From an uncultured bacterium (GTDB lineage: Bacteria; Bacillota_I; Bacilli_A; RF39; UBA660), in assembly GCA_946560065.1 (NCBI GenBank), contig CAMNUE010000004.1, positions 1-64,000 on the forward strand: DNA of 64,000 nucleotides. Reading direction: 5' to 3'. Each line of letters starts with the position of its first letter. Positions within the stretch are counted from its first letter, which is position 1. This document shows positions 42,601-53,083 of the stretch, piece after piece. The notes under the pieces are model-generated. The model saw only the letters and a program-made list of their open reading frames with translations, was not told the DNA's origin and did not search any database. The position numbers were made by a program, and so were the translations under genes.

Positions 42601-43622
42601 TGGTAGAAGATTTTGATTATGACTTGCCAGAAGAGTTAATTGCACAAACTCCTCTTTTAAAAAGAGATGAGTCAAGATTATTAGTATTGGATAAAAAAAC
42701 TGGAGAAGTGGAACATAAGAAATTTTATGATATAGTTGATTATCTCAATGAAGGAGATACTTTAGTTTTAAATGATACTAAAGTCTTACCTGCTAGACTT
42801 ATTGGTGTTAAAGAAGAGACTAATGCAGTTATTGAGATATTACTTCTAAAAAATATTGAAGGAGATAAATGGGAATGTCTTACTAAGCCTGCTAGAAGAA
42901 TTAAAGAAGGAACTATTGTTTCTTTTGGAGATGGAAAATTAAAAGCCAAATGTTGTGGGGTAGCTGATGACGGAATAAGGCATTTTGAATTGCTTTATGA
43001 TGGTATTTTAATGGAAATTTTAGATGAGTTAGGTACGATGCCTTTACCTCCATATATTCATGAAAAATTAGAAGATCAGAGTCGCTATCAAACTGTATAT
43101 GCAAAAGAAATTGGAAGTGCAGCTGCTCCAACAGCAGGACTTCATTTTACAGAAGAATTACTTGAAAGAGTTAAGAATAAAGGAGTAAATATTGCTTATG
43201 TTACTTTACATGTAGGACTTGGTACTTTTAGACCTGTAAGTGTTGAGAAAATAGAAGATCATGAAATGCATAGTGAATTTTATTCTATGTTAGAAAAAGA
43301 TGCTAAGTTACTTAATGAGACAAAGAAAAATGGTCACAAAATTATTGCAGTGGGTACTACTAGTACAAGAACATTGGAAACTATTGCTAGCGTATATGGA
43401 GAGTTTAGAGAATGTTCTGGTTGGACAAATATTTTTATTTATCCAGGTTATGAATTTAAGGCAATTGATAAATTGATTACTAATTTCCATTTGCCTAAGT
43501 CAACACTTGTAATGTTAGTTTCTAGTTTGGCCGGAAGAGAAAATATTCTTAATGCTTATAAGGTTGCAGTGGATTTAGAATATCGTTTCTTCTCATTTGG
43601 AGATGCAATGTTCATTAAATAA
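42597..43622 (+). CDS. queA: S-adenosylmethionine:tRNA ribosyltransferase-isomerase
   Basis: 341 residues, full length. [50 protein letters not shown]-like [10 protein letters not shown] and [12 protein letters not shown] are diagnostic. It makes epoxyqueuosine on tRNA from the preQ1-modified base using SAM. Two adjacent ATG codons (42597, 42600) follow GGGAGG. Its usual partner tgt lies 2.4 kb downstream, separated by a prepilin gene. Confidence 0.96.
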   Translation: MMVEDFDYDLPEELIAQTPLLKRDESRLLVLDKKTGEVEHKKFYDIVDYLNEGDTLVLNDTKVLPARLIGVKEETNAVIEILLLKNIEGDKWECLTKPARRIKEGTIVSFGDGKLKAKCCGVADDGIRHFELLYDGILMEILDELGTMPLPPYIHEKLEDQSRYQTVYAKEIGSAAAPTAGLHFTEELLERVKNKGVNIAYVTLHVGLGTFRPVSVEKIEDHEMHSEFYSMLEKDAKLLNETKKNGHKIIAVGTTSTRTLETIASVYGEFRECSGWTNIFIYPGYEFKAIDKLITNFHLPKSTLVMLVSSLAGRENILNAYKVAVDLEYRFFSFGDAMFIK

Positions 43623-43630
43623 TTTTTTTT

Positions 43631-43658
43631 AAAGATTAATTAATTTAATCTTTTTTTT
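43631..43658 (+). terminator. Terminator after queA
   Basis: AAAGATTAA (43631) pairs with TTAATCTTT, followed by a long T-run. Confidence 0.75.
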
Positions 43659-43671
43659 ATTGGAATTTGGA

Positions 43672-43700
43672 TTGACAAATAAAAAATAAGTTACTACTAT
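43672..43700 (+). promoter_or_regulatory. Promoter of the second prepilin gene
   Basis: TTGACA (43672-43677), 17-base spacer, TACTAT (43695-43700). A perfect TATAAT directly after it is 23 bases from the -35 box. Confidence 0.65.
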
Positions 43701-43731
43701 TATAATAGTAGGTAAAGTAGATAGGAGTTGT

Positions 43732-45945
43732 ATGATGGTGAGAAATTCTAAAAATGGTTTTACATTGGTGGAATTGTTGGTAGTGATGGTTATCTTAGGT
43801 ATTATTACTGGTATGGCATTTCCACTAATTAGAAAAATAACTATGGATGGAGAAAATAAGAAATATACAGTCTATCGTGATAGTTTAACATCAGGTGCTA
43901 AGGTTTATGTTGATTCTTATGGTGATGATTTGTTTGGACATATGAAATCTGGTTGTGCTTATATTCCCTATAAAGAATTAGCATCAAAATCTTTAGCAAA
44001 GGAAATATCTGTTGACGGTATTACGTGTGATACTGAAGAAACATATATAAAAGTTATTAAAATTGATAATAGATATAGTTATACTACTTATATGGGGTGT
44101 GGTAATAAAAAAGAAGGTGCTGGTGTTAATGTTGTGAAGCGTTTTCCTGAATATATTCCTAAAATGGATGAGGAAAATTGTGGTTATGGAAAAACAACTG
44201 TATCTATAAAAGGAAATCCTGATACAACAACGGTTCCAGAAGAAAAAAGTCTTAGTGTAAAAGTTACTTTACAGAGTGCTACAGGATTACTTAGAAGTCC
44301 TAATATTGTTTATGGTTGGAGTCAAAAAAGGGAAGTTTCCGGAGTGACTACTTGGTCAAAACTTAATTTTAAATCGCCTTCAAGGAAAGAACAAGAAAAG
44401 ATTATATTTGATGAGAATAAGTCAGTTGAAGTGTTGCAATCTGTTGCATCTCCAAATGGCGCAACAGGAGACTATTATTTAATTATCAATATTGAAGAAT
44501 TATATGATTTAGCTGGAATGGCGTATGAAGGTGAAAAATATGTTTATTTAGGACCTTATAGATTAGATAATGTGGAACCTGATTTAAGAGATTCTCGTGT
44601 TGTTTCTTCTGTTTCTGGTTATAATAGTTTGGATCCTAGATTAGAACTTAATGCTACGGATAATTATACTCCAGAAGATAAATTGAAAATATGTATATCA
44701 TATGATAAAGACAGTTGTAAAAAGTCAGCTACTGAAATTGAAAAATATAATAAATATGTGAAGAATAAGAAATTAGATAAAGTCGCTACTAAATATGATG
44801 GATCTGTTCATAAAATATTTGTAACAGTTGCGGATAGGGCTGGAAATTATAGAACAAAAACTTTCAGTTATCGAGTGGCAAGGAAATATAAATTGACTTA
44901 TAATTCAAATGGTGGTTCAGCATGTTCTCCTGCTTCTAAAGATGCTTTTGAGAATAGTTCTTGGGGAAGTTTGTGTACTCCACGTAAATCGGGCTATGAT
45001 TTTGTAGGTTGGAGTAATAAGAAAGATGGAACAGGGACTATTATTAATTCATCTACAATTGCTTCTAAAGATATGACAGTGTATGCAATATGGAGGGCAA
45101 AATCATATAAATTAACTTATAATTCTGAAGGTGGTTCTGCTTGTGCAACAAAGATTGGTTATTATGGAAATACTTGGGGAGGATTATGTACTCCAACTAG
45201 AACTAGTTATATATTTGAAGGTTGGTATACTGATAAAAATGGTAAAGGAACTTTGATTACTTCAAGTACAAAAGTAAGTTCTGATTTAGCAGTGTATGCG
45301 AAATGGAAATTAAATGAGAAAACTTTTACAGCAACGCTGCATTATCAAAATGGAGCCCATTTATGGAATGGTGGTAGTGCTTCAGTTAAATACAGTTGTA
45401 AAACAACAACAGGTAGCTGCAGTATAAATTTACCAACTGTTAAGAATCTTCCTGGTCATAGTGGTTGTAAAGTTGCGTATTCGAACTTATTTGCTGCACT
45501 AGGATGGTCGACGAATCCTAATGCAAAATCTGGTGTAACAGGAAATGTTCCAATTAGTTCTAATGTTGATTATTATTCGATTATAGTTCCGAAGTCTGAA
45601 TATATAAATGCAAAAAGGTTCACTGTTGAACATTATACTTGCGATGGTGGGAAAAATGGTTCATCAAGAAATGTTTATAATAGAAGTGCAGCAAAGAGTA
45701 ATAGTCTTTTGTCAGACAAAAGTTATATTGTAGAGACACACTCATTTACATGGAATGGAACTTGGGCTGTTAATACATCAGCTTATAATAACTGTAAGAA
45801 TCCTTCTAAAGACAATGGTGATTGTGAGTGGTTGTATTTAGTTGGAAAAGGCGGTTTATGTAGAAAGGGTGCAGATAAGCCAAAGAACAATCTTAAGGGA
45901 TGTCCAAGTAACGTTTACATTAAAGCTACACAATTAAATTTTTAA
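43732..45945 (+). CDS. Large prepilin-like surface protein with InlB-type repeats
   Basis: 737 residues. Class III prepilin signal RNSKNG9|FTLVELLVVMVILGII. Residues 30-125 form a short pilin-like domain closely related to the C-terminal part of the protein at 56054 (shared DLF...GCAYI.Y, VDG..CDTE, YTTYMGC). Further beta domains follow, with ADRAGN near 368, and two InlB/Listeria-Bacteroides-type repeats at about 386-456 and 459-527 (KLTYNSNGGSACS, then GWSNKKDGTGT; LTYNSEGGSACA, then GWYTDKNGKGT). The C-terminus is cysteine-containing. It is probably exported and cut by PilD (49127) and displayed as a minor pilin or adhesin. It has its own promoter and terminator between queA and tgt. Confidence 0.82.
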   Translation: MMVRNSKNGFTLVELLVVMVILGIITGMAFPLIRKITMDGENKKYTVYRDSLTSGAKVYVDSYGDDLFGHMKSGCAYIPYKELASKSLAKEISVDGITCDTEETYIKVIKIDNRYSYTTYMGCGNKKEGAGVNVVKRFPEYIPKMDEENCGYGKTTVSIKGNPDTTTVPEEKSLSVKVTLQSATGLLRSPNIVYGWSQKREVSGVTTWSKLNFKSPSRKEQEKIIFDENKSVEVLQSVASPNGATGDYYLIINIEELYDLAGMAYEGEKYVYLGPYRLDNVEPDLRDSRVVSSVSGYNSLDPRLELNATDNYTPEDKLKICISYDKDSCKKSATEIEKYNKYVKNKKLDKVATKYDGSVHKIFVTVADRAGNYRTKTFSYRVARKYKLTYNSNGGSACSPASKDAFENSSWGSLCTPRKSGYDFVGWSNKKDGTGTIINSSTIASKDMTVYAIWRAKSYKLTYNSEGGSACATKIGYYGNTWGGLCTPTRTSYIFEGWYTDKNGKGTLITSSTKVSSDLAVYAKWKLNEKTFTATLHYQNGAHLWNGGSASVKYSCKTTTGSCSINLPTVKNLPGHSGCKVAYSNLFAALGWSTNPNAKSGVTGNVPISSNVDYYSIIVPKSEYINAKRFTVEHYTCDGGKNGSSRNVYNRSAAKSNSLLSDKSYIVETHSFTWNGTWAVNTSAYNNCKNPSKDNGDCEWLYLVGKGGLCRKGADKPKNNLKGCPSNVYIKATQLNF

Positions 45946-45952
45946 AATTATT

Positions 45953-45980
45953 AGATTATTCAGATGAATAATCTTTTTTT
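45953..45980 (+). terminator. Terminator of the prepilin gene
   Basis: AGATTATTCA (45953) pairs with TGAATAATCT (45965), then seven T. Confidence 0.88.
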
Positions 45981-46025
45981 CTTGATTATAATTAAAAATT
46001 ATTTTATAATTAAAAGGAAATTTGA

Positions 46026-47160
<1,135 letters not shown>

Positions 47161-47162
<2 letters not shown>

Positions 47163-47187
47163 ATAGTTGAGGGACTATCTTTTTTTA
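47161..47187 (+). terminator. Terminator after tgt
   Basis: AGATAGT (47161) pairs with ACTATCT (47174), followed by seven T. Confidence 0.8.
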
Positions 47188-47212
47188 TATAGATGAAATT
47201 TACTTTTCGATA

Positions 47213-47497
47213 TTAAATATAGAAAATAGGACTGTTGTTTACTGGAGTTACAGGTTCTGTTGTTTCAATATTTTGGATAGCTGTATTCTCTGATACTGTT
47301 GGACTGTTGATTGCATTAGCTATTTTAAATAAGGTTTTAGCATTACCTAAAATAGGTTTTACTTGGTAGACGATTGGAATTGCTTGATTTATAACTCCAA
47401 GAGTTTTTTGAGTTCCGTCTAATAGGGCAGTCCAATTAATTGCTTTTGTTAAACCTAGACCTTTTCCTAATAGACTTGGATAAGAATAAGGATACAT
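47213..47497 (-). CDS. Small YqfQ/VrrA-like protein
   Basis: 94 residues from the ATG after GAGAGGTGAT on the reverse strand. The aromatic/proline start (MYPYSYPSLLG) and the helix LLDGTQKTLGVINQAIPIVYQVKPILGN (read with gaps) resemble the YqfQ/VrrA-type proteins of Bacilli, of poorly known and partly spore-related function. The C-terminus is a T/P/N-rich tail. The similarity is modest. Confidence 0.5.
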   Translation of the reverse strand: MYPYSYPSLLGKGLGLTKAINWTALLDGTQKTLGVINQAIPIVYQVKPILGNAKTLFKIANAINSPTVSENTAIQNIETTEPVTPVNNSPIFYI

Positions 47498-47616
47498 TAT
47501 ATCACCTCTCATATTAATATATGTCAATTGTCTAAAAAGTTTAAATTTATATTTAAAAAAGATTTTAATTATGGTAAAATGTAATAAGATAGGATAATAA
47601 AAGGAAGGTTGATTTG

Positions 47617-49110
47617 ATGTTTGGACGTAAAAGAAAAAACAAAACTATGTCTGTAGCTGAAGTTCCTAATACAGAATCTACTTTAGTTAATCAAACCACT
47701 GGACCTGTGGGAGATCTTTTAAATGACTCAGAACAGACTAGCACTTTTATGCAACAGCCAGAACAACCTACTACTCAAATGGCTGTTCAAAATGTCAATT
47801 ATAACAATACAATGCCAGGTGCTACTGGTTCTACTCAGCCTGAAGTAACATTGCCAGATGATCCTTCTGTTGTTACAGAACGTAGAGATAAAGTTAAAAG
47901 ACCAACTAAAGATTATCGATATACGATTATTAATTCATTTGGTAAAAAAGAACAAGGTACTTTTGAGGCAGAATCTGAAAATGATGTTAGAAATTTCTTA
48001 TTGACGCAAGATTATCAGGTTTTGGAAGTAAAAGAAAGAAGTAAATTCGATATTGATATTGGTGGTAATGGAAAATTGGGAGCTAGTGATTTAGCATTCT
48101 CTCTTACGCAACTTTCAACATACATTAAGTCTGGTATACCATTAGCTGATTCGGTACGAATACTTGCTAAACAAACAAAGAAAACTAGTTTAAAGAAAAG
48201 TTTTAATCAATTAGTTTATCAATTATTAAAAGGAGAAAGTTTATCTGATGCAATGTTGATGCAGGAAACTGTTTATCCTAAACTTCTTGTTAATATGGTT
48301 AAAACTGCTGAAATGACGGGTGATTTACCATCAATTTTGGACGATATGTCAGAGTATTATACATCAATGGATCAGACACATAAGCAAATGAAGTCAGCTA
48401 TGACTTATCCTTTAGTTGTCTTGACTATTGCATTTGGTGTTTTAATTTTTATGTTAACTTATTTGGTTCCACAATTTTCAGCTATGTTTGAAGAAAATGG
48501 TGCTCAAATGCCAGCTTTAACCTTAGCTATTTTGGCAGCGAGTGATTTTATAAGAGAAAAGTGGTATATAATATTATTAGTTGTTGTTGCTTTTGTCTTT
48601 ATATTTATACAGTTATATAAGAGAAGTCAAAAATTTAGGGAAACAATCCAAGTAATGGTTATGCATATGCCAATTTTTAAAGATATTGTAATTTATAATG
48701 AAATTGCTAATTTTACTAAGACATTTGCTTCATTATTAAACCATGGAGTTTTCATTACTGATAGTATGGAAATTCTTTCTAAGATTACTAATAATGAAAT
48801 ATATAAAAAGATAATTAATAAGACATTAGAAAATTTAGGTAAGGGTGATTCTATTTCAACTGCTTTTAGAGGCGAATGGGCGATTCCTGTGGTTGCTTAT
48901 GAAATGATTGTTACTGGTGAAACTACTGGACAATTAGGTAGTATGATGGAAAAGGTTGCTGAGCATTTTCAAATGCTACATAAAAATATTATTGATCAAA
49001 TGAAAAGTTTAGTTGAGCCAATTTTGATTTGTTTCTTGGCGGTGGTTGTTGGAATAATTCTTTTATCAATTATTCAGCCAATGTTTTCTATTTACAGTCA
49101 GGTACAATAA
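47617..49110 (+). CDS. Type II secretion/type IV pilus inner membrane platform protein
   Basis: 497 residues from ATG 47617 (TTG 47614 also in frame) after AAGGAAGG. A disordered T/Q/P-rich N-terminus of about 110 residues is followed by the YRYTIINSFGKKEQGTFEAES domain typical of GspF/PilC and by two T2SSF domains starting near 161 and 361 (LSTYIKSGIPLADSVRIL; FASLLNHGVFITDSMEIL), each with membrane helices. It is the platform that couples pilin polymerisation to the ATPase. The prepilin peptidase gene follows at 17 bases. No PilB/GspE ATPase is in the window. Confidence 0.9.
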   Translation: MFGRKRKNKTMSVAEVPNTESTLVNQTTGPVGDLLNDSEQTSTFMQQPEQPTTQMAVQNVNYNNTMPGATGSTQPEVTLPDDPSVVTERRDKVKRPTKDYRYTIINSFGKKEQGTFEAESENDVRNFLLTQDYQVLEVKERSKFDIDIGGNGKLGASDLAFSLTQLSTYIKSGIPLADSVRILAKQTKKTSLKKSFNQLVYQLLKGESLSDAMLMQETVYPKLLVNMVKTAEMTGDLPSILDDMSEYYTSMDQTHKQMKSAMTYPLVVLTIAFGVLIFMLTYLVPQFSAMFEENGAQMPALTLAILAASDFIREKWYIILLVVVAFVFIFIQLYKRSQKFRETIQVMVMHMPIFKDIVIYNEIANFTKTFASLLNHGVFITDSMEILSKITNNEIYKKIINKTLENLGKGDSISTAFRGEWAIPVVAYEMIVTGETTGQLGSMMEKVAEHFQMLHKNIIDQMKSLVEPILICFLAVVVGIILLSIIQPMFSIYSQVQ

Positions 49111-49126
49111 GGGAGGTAATTATTAT

Positions 49127-49900
49127 ATGAATATTTTATATTTAATTATCTTTTTTATTTTAGGTTTATTAATGGGGTCATTTTTTACTGTAGTTGGATC
49201 AAGACTTCCAAAGGGTGAAGGATTTATTACCAATAGAAGTCATTGCGATAAATGTCATCATGAGCTTTCTTTAGTGGATATGATTCCTTTACTATCATTT
49301 TTGATTTTTAGAGGTAGATGTCGATATTGTAAAGGAAAGATTGATGAGTTATCTTCTTATATGGAATTTTTTACAGGAATTTTATATGCACTTGCTTTTT
49401 ATGTTTTTGGTTTTTCTTGGAATTTATTAATTGCTCTTGGGATAGTGGCAATGTTGATTATAATTTCTGTTTCAGATATTTCTTATTTGGTGATTCCTGA
49501 TGAAGTTTTGATTTTTTTTGCTGGTTATTTTTTGATAATTAAATGTTTGAGTTTGGGTGTAATGGAAGCACTTATTTCGATATTATCTGGTCTTTCTTTA
49601 TTTGGAATAATGTATTTGATAATGATAATTGGAAATTTCTTATTTAAAAAAGAAAGTCTTGGTGGTGGAGATATAAAGATGATGTTTGTCTTTGGAGTGG
49701 TTTTAAATCCGCTTTTAGGACTTATTGTTATCTTTTTAGGAAGTCTATTAGCTCTTCCGGTATCATTATTTATTTTGATAAAAAAGCATGAAAATTTAGT
49801 TCCTTTTGGACCATTTTTATTGATTAGTTTTGCATTTATATTTTTTACAGGAATTAATTTTAATATGATTGTTGACTTTATAAAAATGCTTTCATTTTAG
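49127..49900 (+). CDS. pilD: Prepilin peptidase (type IV leader peptidase, A24)
   Basis: 257 residues, about eight membrane helices. The N-terminal methyltransferase-type domain carries both CxxC pairs (C40/C43 and C65/C68). The catalytic aspartates are D117 (VSDISY) and D182 in GGGDIKM. It cuts prepilins at the G|F bond and methylates the new N-terminus. Candidate substrates in this window are at 13582, 43732 and 56054. Good GGGAGG site; paired with the GspF gene. Confidence 0.93.
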   Translation: MNILYLIIFFILGLLMGSFFTVVGSRLPKGEGFITNRSHCDKCHHELSLVDMIPLLSFLIFRGRCRYCKGKIDELSSYMEFFTGILYALAFYVFGFSWNLLIALGIVAMLIIISVSDISYLVIPDEVLIFFAGYFLIIKCLSLGVMEALISILSGLSLFGIMYLIMIIGNFLFKKESLGGGDIKMMFVFGVVLNPLLGLIVIFLGSLLALPVSLFILIKKHENLVPFGPFLLISFAFIFFTGINFNMIVDFIKMLSF

Positions 49901-49924
49901 AAAAAGATATTTGATATCTTTTTT
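49901..49924 (+). terminator. Terminator after prepilin peptidase
   Basis: AAAAGATAT (49902) pairs with ATATCTTTT (49914) around a three-base loop. Confidence 0.8.
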
Positions 49925-49974
49925 ATTTATTTTTCCTCTTTAGTATTATAATATATATGTAGGTGGTGATTAAC

Positions 49975-51285
49975 ATGAGAAATATTAGTATTTTACCTGC
50001 TGATACTTATACAGTTATTAATAAGACTGTTATTACTGATAAAGATAAAAAGCTAGTCTCAATGTTATATCAACCAATTATTGGATTTGCGGCATCAGCA
50101 TTATATTTTACATTAATTGATGACTTGGATAAACAAGAAATCATTAGTAATGATTTAACACACCATCATTTAATGGCTACTATGCAACTTAGGCTTGAAG
50201 ATATTGTAATTGCGCGTGAAAAATTAGAAGCTATTGGTCTTATTAAGACATATATGCGTAAGGATAATATAAATCAATATGTATATTTATTATTTTCTCC
50301 GATAAGTGCAAATGAGTTTTTTAATCATCCGATATTAAATATTGTTCTTTATAATAATCTTGGTAAAAAAGAATATGAAAAAGTACTTAATTATTTTAAA
50401 ATACCAAGAATTAATTTAAAAGATTATGAGGATATAACGTCTTCATTTGATGAAGTATTTACTCCAGTAGTTGGAACAATAATGGAAGTTAATGAAGATG
50501 TTACTAAGAAGGATAGTAATAATATTTTAATCAATAAGGGAATTGATTTTAATATGATTATGTCTAGTATTCCAGAAAGTCAAATTAACGAGAAATGCTT
50601 TAATCTTGAGACTCGTGAACTTATTAATAATTTAAGTTATATTTATAATCTCAGTTCTTTAGATATGCAAGGATTAATTAGAAATAGTCTTAATGAAAAA
50701 GGAATGATTGATAAAACATTACTTCGTAAAAGTTGTCGTGATTATTATCAATTTGATAATGCTGGTAATTTGCCAACATTGATATATAATAAGCAGCCAG
50801 AATTTTTGAAGAAACCTAAGGGTGATAATTCGAAATGGGCTCAGATGGTTTATACTTTTGAAAATATTACTCCATATCAATTACTTAGAAAAAAATATAA
50901 GGGTGCTGAACCAACTGATAGAGATAAAAAATTAATTGAGAATTTATTAATTGATCAAAAGCTAAATCCTGGAGTTGTTAATGTTTTGATTAGCTATGTA
51001 TTAAAAATAAATAATGAACAATTGAAGAAAAGTTATGTTGAAACAATTGCTGGTCAATGGAAGAGACTTAATATTGAAACAGTTGAAGAAGCTATGCGTA
51101 TTACTGAAAAAGAGCATAAGAAAATTAAGAAACTTATTAAATCTAAGGAAACAGAAAAAGATAAAAAAGTAAAGACCGATACTAGTAAGAATCTTCCTGC
51201 TTGGTTTAACCAAGAGCAAGAGGTTTTGGAAACAACTAAAGAAGAAGTTGAAGAACTTGATAAAATTTTAAATGAATTAGTATAA
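49975..51285 (+). CDS. dnaB: Bacilli-type DnaB helicase loader/initiation protein
   Basis: 436 residues from ATG 49975 after AGGTGGTGATT. The N-terminal winged-helix region (TDKDKKLVSMLYQPIIG, LRLEDIVIAREKLEAIGLI) and the C-terminal DnaB_2/DnaD-like domain (GAEPTDRDKKLIENLLIDQKLNPGVVNVLI, read with gaps) identify the replication initiation and membrane attachment protein of Bacilli, which helps load the replicative helicase. A lysine-rich tail follows. The usual neighbour dnaI is not adjacent; a glycosyltransferase gene follows instead. Confidence 0.85.
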   Translation: MRNISILPADTYTVINKTVITDKDKKLVSMLYQPIIGFAASALYFTLIDDLDKQEIISNDLTHHHLMATMQLRLEDIVIAREKLEAIGLIKTYMRKDNINQYVYLLFSPISANEFFNHPILNIVLYNNLGKKEYEKVLNYFKIPRINLKDYEDITSSFDEVFTPVVGTIMEVNEDVTKKDSNNILINKGIDFNMIMSSIPESQINEKCFNLETRELINNLSYIYNLSSLDMQGLIRNSLNEKGMIDKTLLRKSCRDYYQFDNAGNLPTLIYNKQPEFLKKPKGDNSKWAQMVYTFENITPYQLLRKKYKGAEPTDRDKKLIENLLIDQKLNPGVVNVLISYVLKINNEQLKKSYVETIAGQWKRLNIETVEEAMRITEKEHKKIKKLIKSKETEKDKKVKTDTSKNLPAWFNQEQEVLETTKEEVEELDKILNELV

Positions 51286-51306
51286 AGCACAATAGTGCTT
51301 TTTATT
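51284..51306 (+). terminator. Terminator after dnaB
   Basis: AAAGCAC (51284) pairs with GTGCTTT (51295), then TTATTT. Confidence 0.75.
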
Positions 51307-51358
51307 TGATAAAAAATGATTCTGATGATATAATATGCTATGCGTAGGGGGAATAATA

Positions 51359-52354
51359 GTGGAAAAGATAGATGTTTTGTATACAGCAAATGAAAGTTTT
51401 TTAGATATTATGTTAGCTTCGATTTTGTCTTTAATTGAAAATTGTAATATTCCAAATATTAATTTACATATTATTGCGGAAGGATTTTCGGATGAAACAT
51501 ATAAAAAAATTAGTAAGGTTGTTGAAGGTGAACCAGGTGTAAAAATTGATTTTTATCCTTTTGAAGATTTTAATGTTTCACAGTTTGGTATTCCAGATTG
51601 GAGAGGAACGCAGGTTGCTAATGCTAGAATATTTTTTCAAGAATTTATGAAAGATAAAGTTTCTGATATTGATAATTTACTTTACTTAGATTCTGATACT
51701 GTAGTGGTTGGAGATTTAAACAATTTAGGTGAATATCAAGAATCTTTAATTTATGGAGCTAAAGATTTAATGAAAAAGAGAGATTTGAGATATCTTAATT
51801 TACCTGCTTATTATAATTCTGGTGTTTTGTATATAAACGTTAATGAATGGATTGAAAACTCGTGTCAAGATAAATTAGTTGAAAATATTGAAAGAGAAAA
51901 AAGTAAATTATTATTACCTAATCAAGATTTGATAAATATAACATTATTTGATAAATTTGATACATTGCCTGTAGAATATAATATTGGTCCTGTTGAGATG
52001 ATTTTTAGTGATTTGGCGAATAGAATTTATTTTGATATGAGTAATAGACAAGTATCAGCAGCTGAAATAAAAGAAGCAAAAGAAAAGCCAAAGATTTACC
52101 ATGCTTATGGATATGGTAGTATAAAGCCTTGGCTTAATAATGAATCTAATCCAATGAATGAAGATTTTATGAAATATATATTACAGGCAAATCCTAGTTA
52201 TCAGAGAAAGGATATTGAGAATATATTTAAAATACTTGCATTTAATCCTTGGTTGATGAAAAGTACCTTGTTTGTTAAAAATCTTTTGCCTTGTGGTATG
52301 GAAAGAAAATTAACTGATGTAAAAGAAAAGATATTTTTAAAAAAGAATAAATAA
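51359..52354 (+). CDS. Family 8 glycosyltransferase
   Basis: 331 residues from a GTG that follows AGGGGG by seven bases; ATG 51335 would place the binding site inside the gene. IDVLYTANESFLDIMLAS, LLYLDSDTVVVGDL with the metal-binding DxD, YYNSGVLYINV and KIYHAYG with a late histidine are typical GT8 features (LgtC/GspA-like retaining galactosyl or glucosyl transferases). Cytosolic face, surface-glycan synthesis is likely; donor and acceptor are unknown. Confidence 0.85.
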   Translation: MEKIDVLYTANESFLDIMLASILSLIENCNIPNINLHIIAEGFSDETYKKISKVVEGEPGVKIDFYPFEDFNVSQFGIPDWRGTQVANARIFFQEFMKDKVSDIDNLLYLDSDTVVVGDLNNLGEYQESLIYGAKDLMKKRDLRYLNLPAYYNSGVLYINVNEWIENSCQDKLVENIEREKSKLLLPNQDLINITLFDKFDTLPVEYNIGPVEMIFSDLANRIYFDMSNRQVSAAEIKEAKEKPKIYHAYGYGSIKPWLNNESNPMNEDFMKYILQANPSYQRKDIENIFKILAFNPWLMKSTLFVKNLLPCGMERKLTDVKEKIFLKKNK

Positions 52355-52479
52355 TTATATATACTTTGTCAAATGATGTAAATTTATAAAATATTTAATT
52401 CAATGAATTGAATGTATTTTAGTTAATATGTTATTATTAATTGTAGTATTTTAGTGTATAATAATAAGGGATGATGAAT

Positions 52480-52974
52480 ATGATAAAGAAAGATGAATTT
52501 GATAGTATTATAGAACCACTTTTAGATATAGAAGAATTTCATGAATTAGAATCTATAGAACATCATGGTATTACAAGATATAATCATTCTCTAAGAGTTG
52601 CTTATTATACTTATGTTGTTACTAAATTGTTACACTTGAATTATAAGGAAGCGACAGAGGCAGCGTTATTACATGATTTTTTTACAGATGAAGTGGATGA
52701 TGAAAATGGGGTGTTTAAACTAAGAAGACATCCTGGTTATGCAGTAAAGAATGCTTCAAAATATCTAGATTTAAGTCCTTTACAAGAGGATATTATAAAA
52801 ACACATATGTTTCCAGTGACATTTACTCCTCCAAAGTATATTGAAAGTTGGGTTGTTGATATTGCAGATGATGTGGCTTCTATTTATGAAAGAAGTTATT
52901 CAACGAGAAGACAATTGTCAGCAGCAGGTGTGTTTTTATTCTTAGTAGTTGTTAACTTTTTTAGAATTCGCTAA
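52480..52974 (+). CDS. HD-domain hydrolase
   Basis: 164 residues from the third ATG, spaced eight bases from AAGGG; ATG 52471 abuts that site. HGITRYNHSLRVA, AALLHDFFTDE, RRHPGYA and VVDIADDVAS carry the histidines and aspartates of an HD phosphohydrolase. The C-terminus is hydrophobic (AGVFLFLVVVNFF), possibly a membrane tail. TATAAT at 52457-52462 is a likely -10 box. The terminator begins within the last codons. Confidence 0.78.
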   Translation: MIKKDEFDSIIEPLLDIEEFHELESIEHHGITRYNHSLRVAYYTYVVTKLLHLNYKEATEAALLHDFFTDEVDDENGVFKLRRHPGYAVKNASKYLDLSPLQEDIIKTHMFPVTFTPPKYIESWVVDIADDVASIYERSYSTRRQLSAAGVFLFLVVVNFFRIR

Positions 52975-52993
52975 CTTTTGTTAGCGAATTTTA
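52965..52993 (+). terminator. Strong hairpin after the HD gene
   Basis: AATTCGCTAAC (52965) pairs perfectly with GTTAGCGAATT (52980) around TTTT. It contains the stop codon; the T-tail is short. Confidence 0.75.
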
Positions 52994-53083
52994 GTATAAG
53001 TTATTATTATGATAAAATTAAGTGATAAAACTTTATTTTATACGCATTTTATGTTATAATTTTGCAAGAAAGAAGTGAGAGAT

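Noticed and set aside
51054-51389. Reverse-strand frame over the end of dnaB
   Set aside because: Serine/leucine-rich antisense shadow of a lysine/glutamate-rich tail.
52405-52420. Palindrome TTCAATGAATTGAA upstream of the HD gene as an operator
   Set aside because: Short, AT-rich and imperfect; such palindromes arise readily at this base composition and no regulator gene is near.
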